A stretch of DNA of 6,621 nt from Chitinophaga pinensis. GTDB taxonomy: Bacteria > Bacteroidota > Bacteroidia > NS11-12g > UBA9320. The notes beneath the pieces are model-generated. The model worked only from the letters and a program-made list of their open reading frames with translations. It ran no database searches and was not told the origin of the DNA. The DNA lies in contig CAMDCQ010000134.1 of the NCBI GenBank assembly GCA_945890595.1, positions 1-6,621 on the forward strand, given 5' to 3'. Positions 6,043 through 6,621 of this stretch are shown here, piece after piece (the first letter of the stretch is position 1; the number at the start of each line of letters is the position of its first letter). The translations under genes were made by a program, and so were the position numbers.

Positions 6043-6621
6043 TATGATCTGGGATGAAATTGTTCGATTACCGATTTGAGGTATGATTTGTCAAGATGCG
6101 TATAGATTTCGGTGGTGGTTATGCTTTCGTGACCTAACATCTGTTGGACAGCTCTGAGGTCGGCCCCTGCTTCAACCAGAACTGTTGCAAACGAGTGGCG
6201 CAAGGTGTGCGGACTTATGTTTTTATTTATTTTAGCCTTAACTGCAAGGTCTTTTAATACTTTAAACACCGTAATTCTGCTCAACGGATCACCTTTCTGA
6301 TTTAAAATTAGCTGGTTATTCGTTTTTTTATTCGCCACGTGATTTCGGTAGTGGCTCATGTAAAATCCAATCTGCTTGATTGTTTTAGCCCCCACAGGAA
6401 CCAATCTTTCTTTGTCACCTTTTCCAAGTACTTTAATAAAGCCGTCTTCTAAATATAAATCGCTTATAGACAAAGAAGTCAGCTCGGATACCCTAAGACC
6501 ACTTCCATACATAAGCATAATAATGGTCTTATCTCTTTCTCCCGCAATTTTAGAAAAATCGATGTGAGACATCATACTTTCTATTTCTACATGCGAAAGC
6601 ACTTCAGGAAGTTTCTTGGGT
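6042..6621 (-). CDS. xerD: Tyrosine recombinase XerD, C-terminal part (5' end beyond the window)
   Basis: The visible 192 residues form the catalytic domain of a tyrosine recombinase. XerD acts with XerC at the dif site to resolve chromosome dimers. All active-site residues are present, counting from the first visible residue: R43 in GSGLRVSEL, K67 in LGKGDKERLVP, H138 and R141 in HTLRHSFAT, H164 in LGHESITTT, and the nucleophile Y173 in IYTHL. The frame stays open to the right edge through KKLPEVLS, the usual linker to the N-terminal core-binding domain, so a GTG at 6600-6602 is internal and about 105 residues are missing from view. The close match to XerC/XerD sequence, the HPRS ending and the housekeeping context favour the chromosomal XerD over a phage or transposon integrase. 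XerC is the main alternative. Confidence 0.88.
   Translation of the reverse strand, partial: PKKLPEVLSHVEIESMMSHIDFSKIAGERDKTIIMLMYGSGLRVSELTSLSISDLYLEDGFIKVLGKGDKERLVPVGAKTIKQIGFYMSHYRNHVANKKTNNQLILNQKGDPLSRITVFKVLKDLAVKAKINKNISPHTLRHSFATVLVEAGADLRAVQQMLGHESITTTEIYTHLDKSYLKSVIEQFHPRS

Noticed and set aside
6376..6567. 63-codon plus-strand open frame
   Set aside because: It is antisense to the conserved catalytic domain of xerD.
6600..6602. GTG as the start of the tyrosine recombinase
   Set aside because: The same frame continues upstream through KKLPE to the edge, the normal XerC/D interdomain linker, so the codon is an internal valine.
6042..6621. Phage or integrative-element integrase with a nearby attachment site
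   Set aside because: The sequence reads as host XerD, no phage or mobile genes are present, and the tRNA-fMet 3' end is not duplicated anywhere that I can see in the window.

Overview
The window looks like chromosomal DNA from a Bacteroidetes bacterium, most likely of the Flavobacteriia. The DNA is AT-rich. Promoters match the Bacteroidetes TAnnTTTG type, and starts lack clear Shine-Dalgarno sequences and are instead preceded by A/T-rich stretches. One gene encodes a secreted protein with a type IX secretion (T9SS) C-terminal sorting domain. A glycogen/starch-synthase-like gene divergent from panC and a DUF4286 gene are also typical of this group.

Layout from left to right. The 5' part of a glgA-like gene runs off the left edge on the minus strand, with its own TAnnTTTG promoter at 607-614. 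It is divergent from panC (plus strand, complete, 283 aa), the last step of pantothenate synthesis. Next, on the plus strand, comes an initiator tRNA (tRNA-fMet, anticodon CAT) with its own promoter and a strong intrinsic terminator. About 200 bases without a recognisable gene follow, then a perfect 15-bp terminator hairpin. This hairpin closes the long minus-strand gene at 1961-4393, which encodes an 810-aa secreted, T9SS-sorted protein. Its domain order is signal peptide, lamin-tail domain, two tandem galactose-binding-like modules, an OB-like region and a sorting domain.

Divergent from that gene is a plus-strand gene for a 423-aa polytopic membrane protein that resembles GT-C (GT39/PMT-like) glycosyltransferases. 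Its 3' end overlaps, tail to tail, a small DUF4286 gene on the minus strand. The DUF4286 start overlaps by one base the stop of a xerD-type tyrosine recombinase gene, whose 5' end lies beyond the right edge.

Most genes are housekeeping: CoA precursor synthesis, translation initiation and chromosome dimer resolution. The notable accessory gene is the T9SS protein. Its lamin-tail plus OB-like architecture is known from large extracellular nucleases, but I see no nuclease or other catalytic domain, and two putative carbohydrate-binding modules sit between the two parts. I see no CRISPR array, insertion sequence, phage gene or defence cassette. The xerD gene looks like the host chromosomal recombinase rather than a mobile-element integrase.
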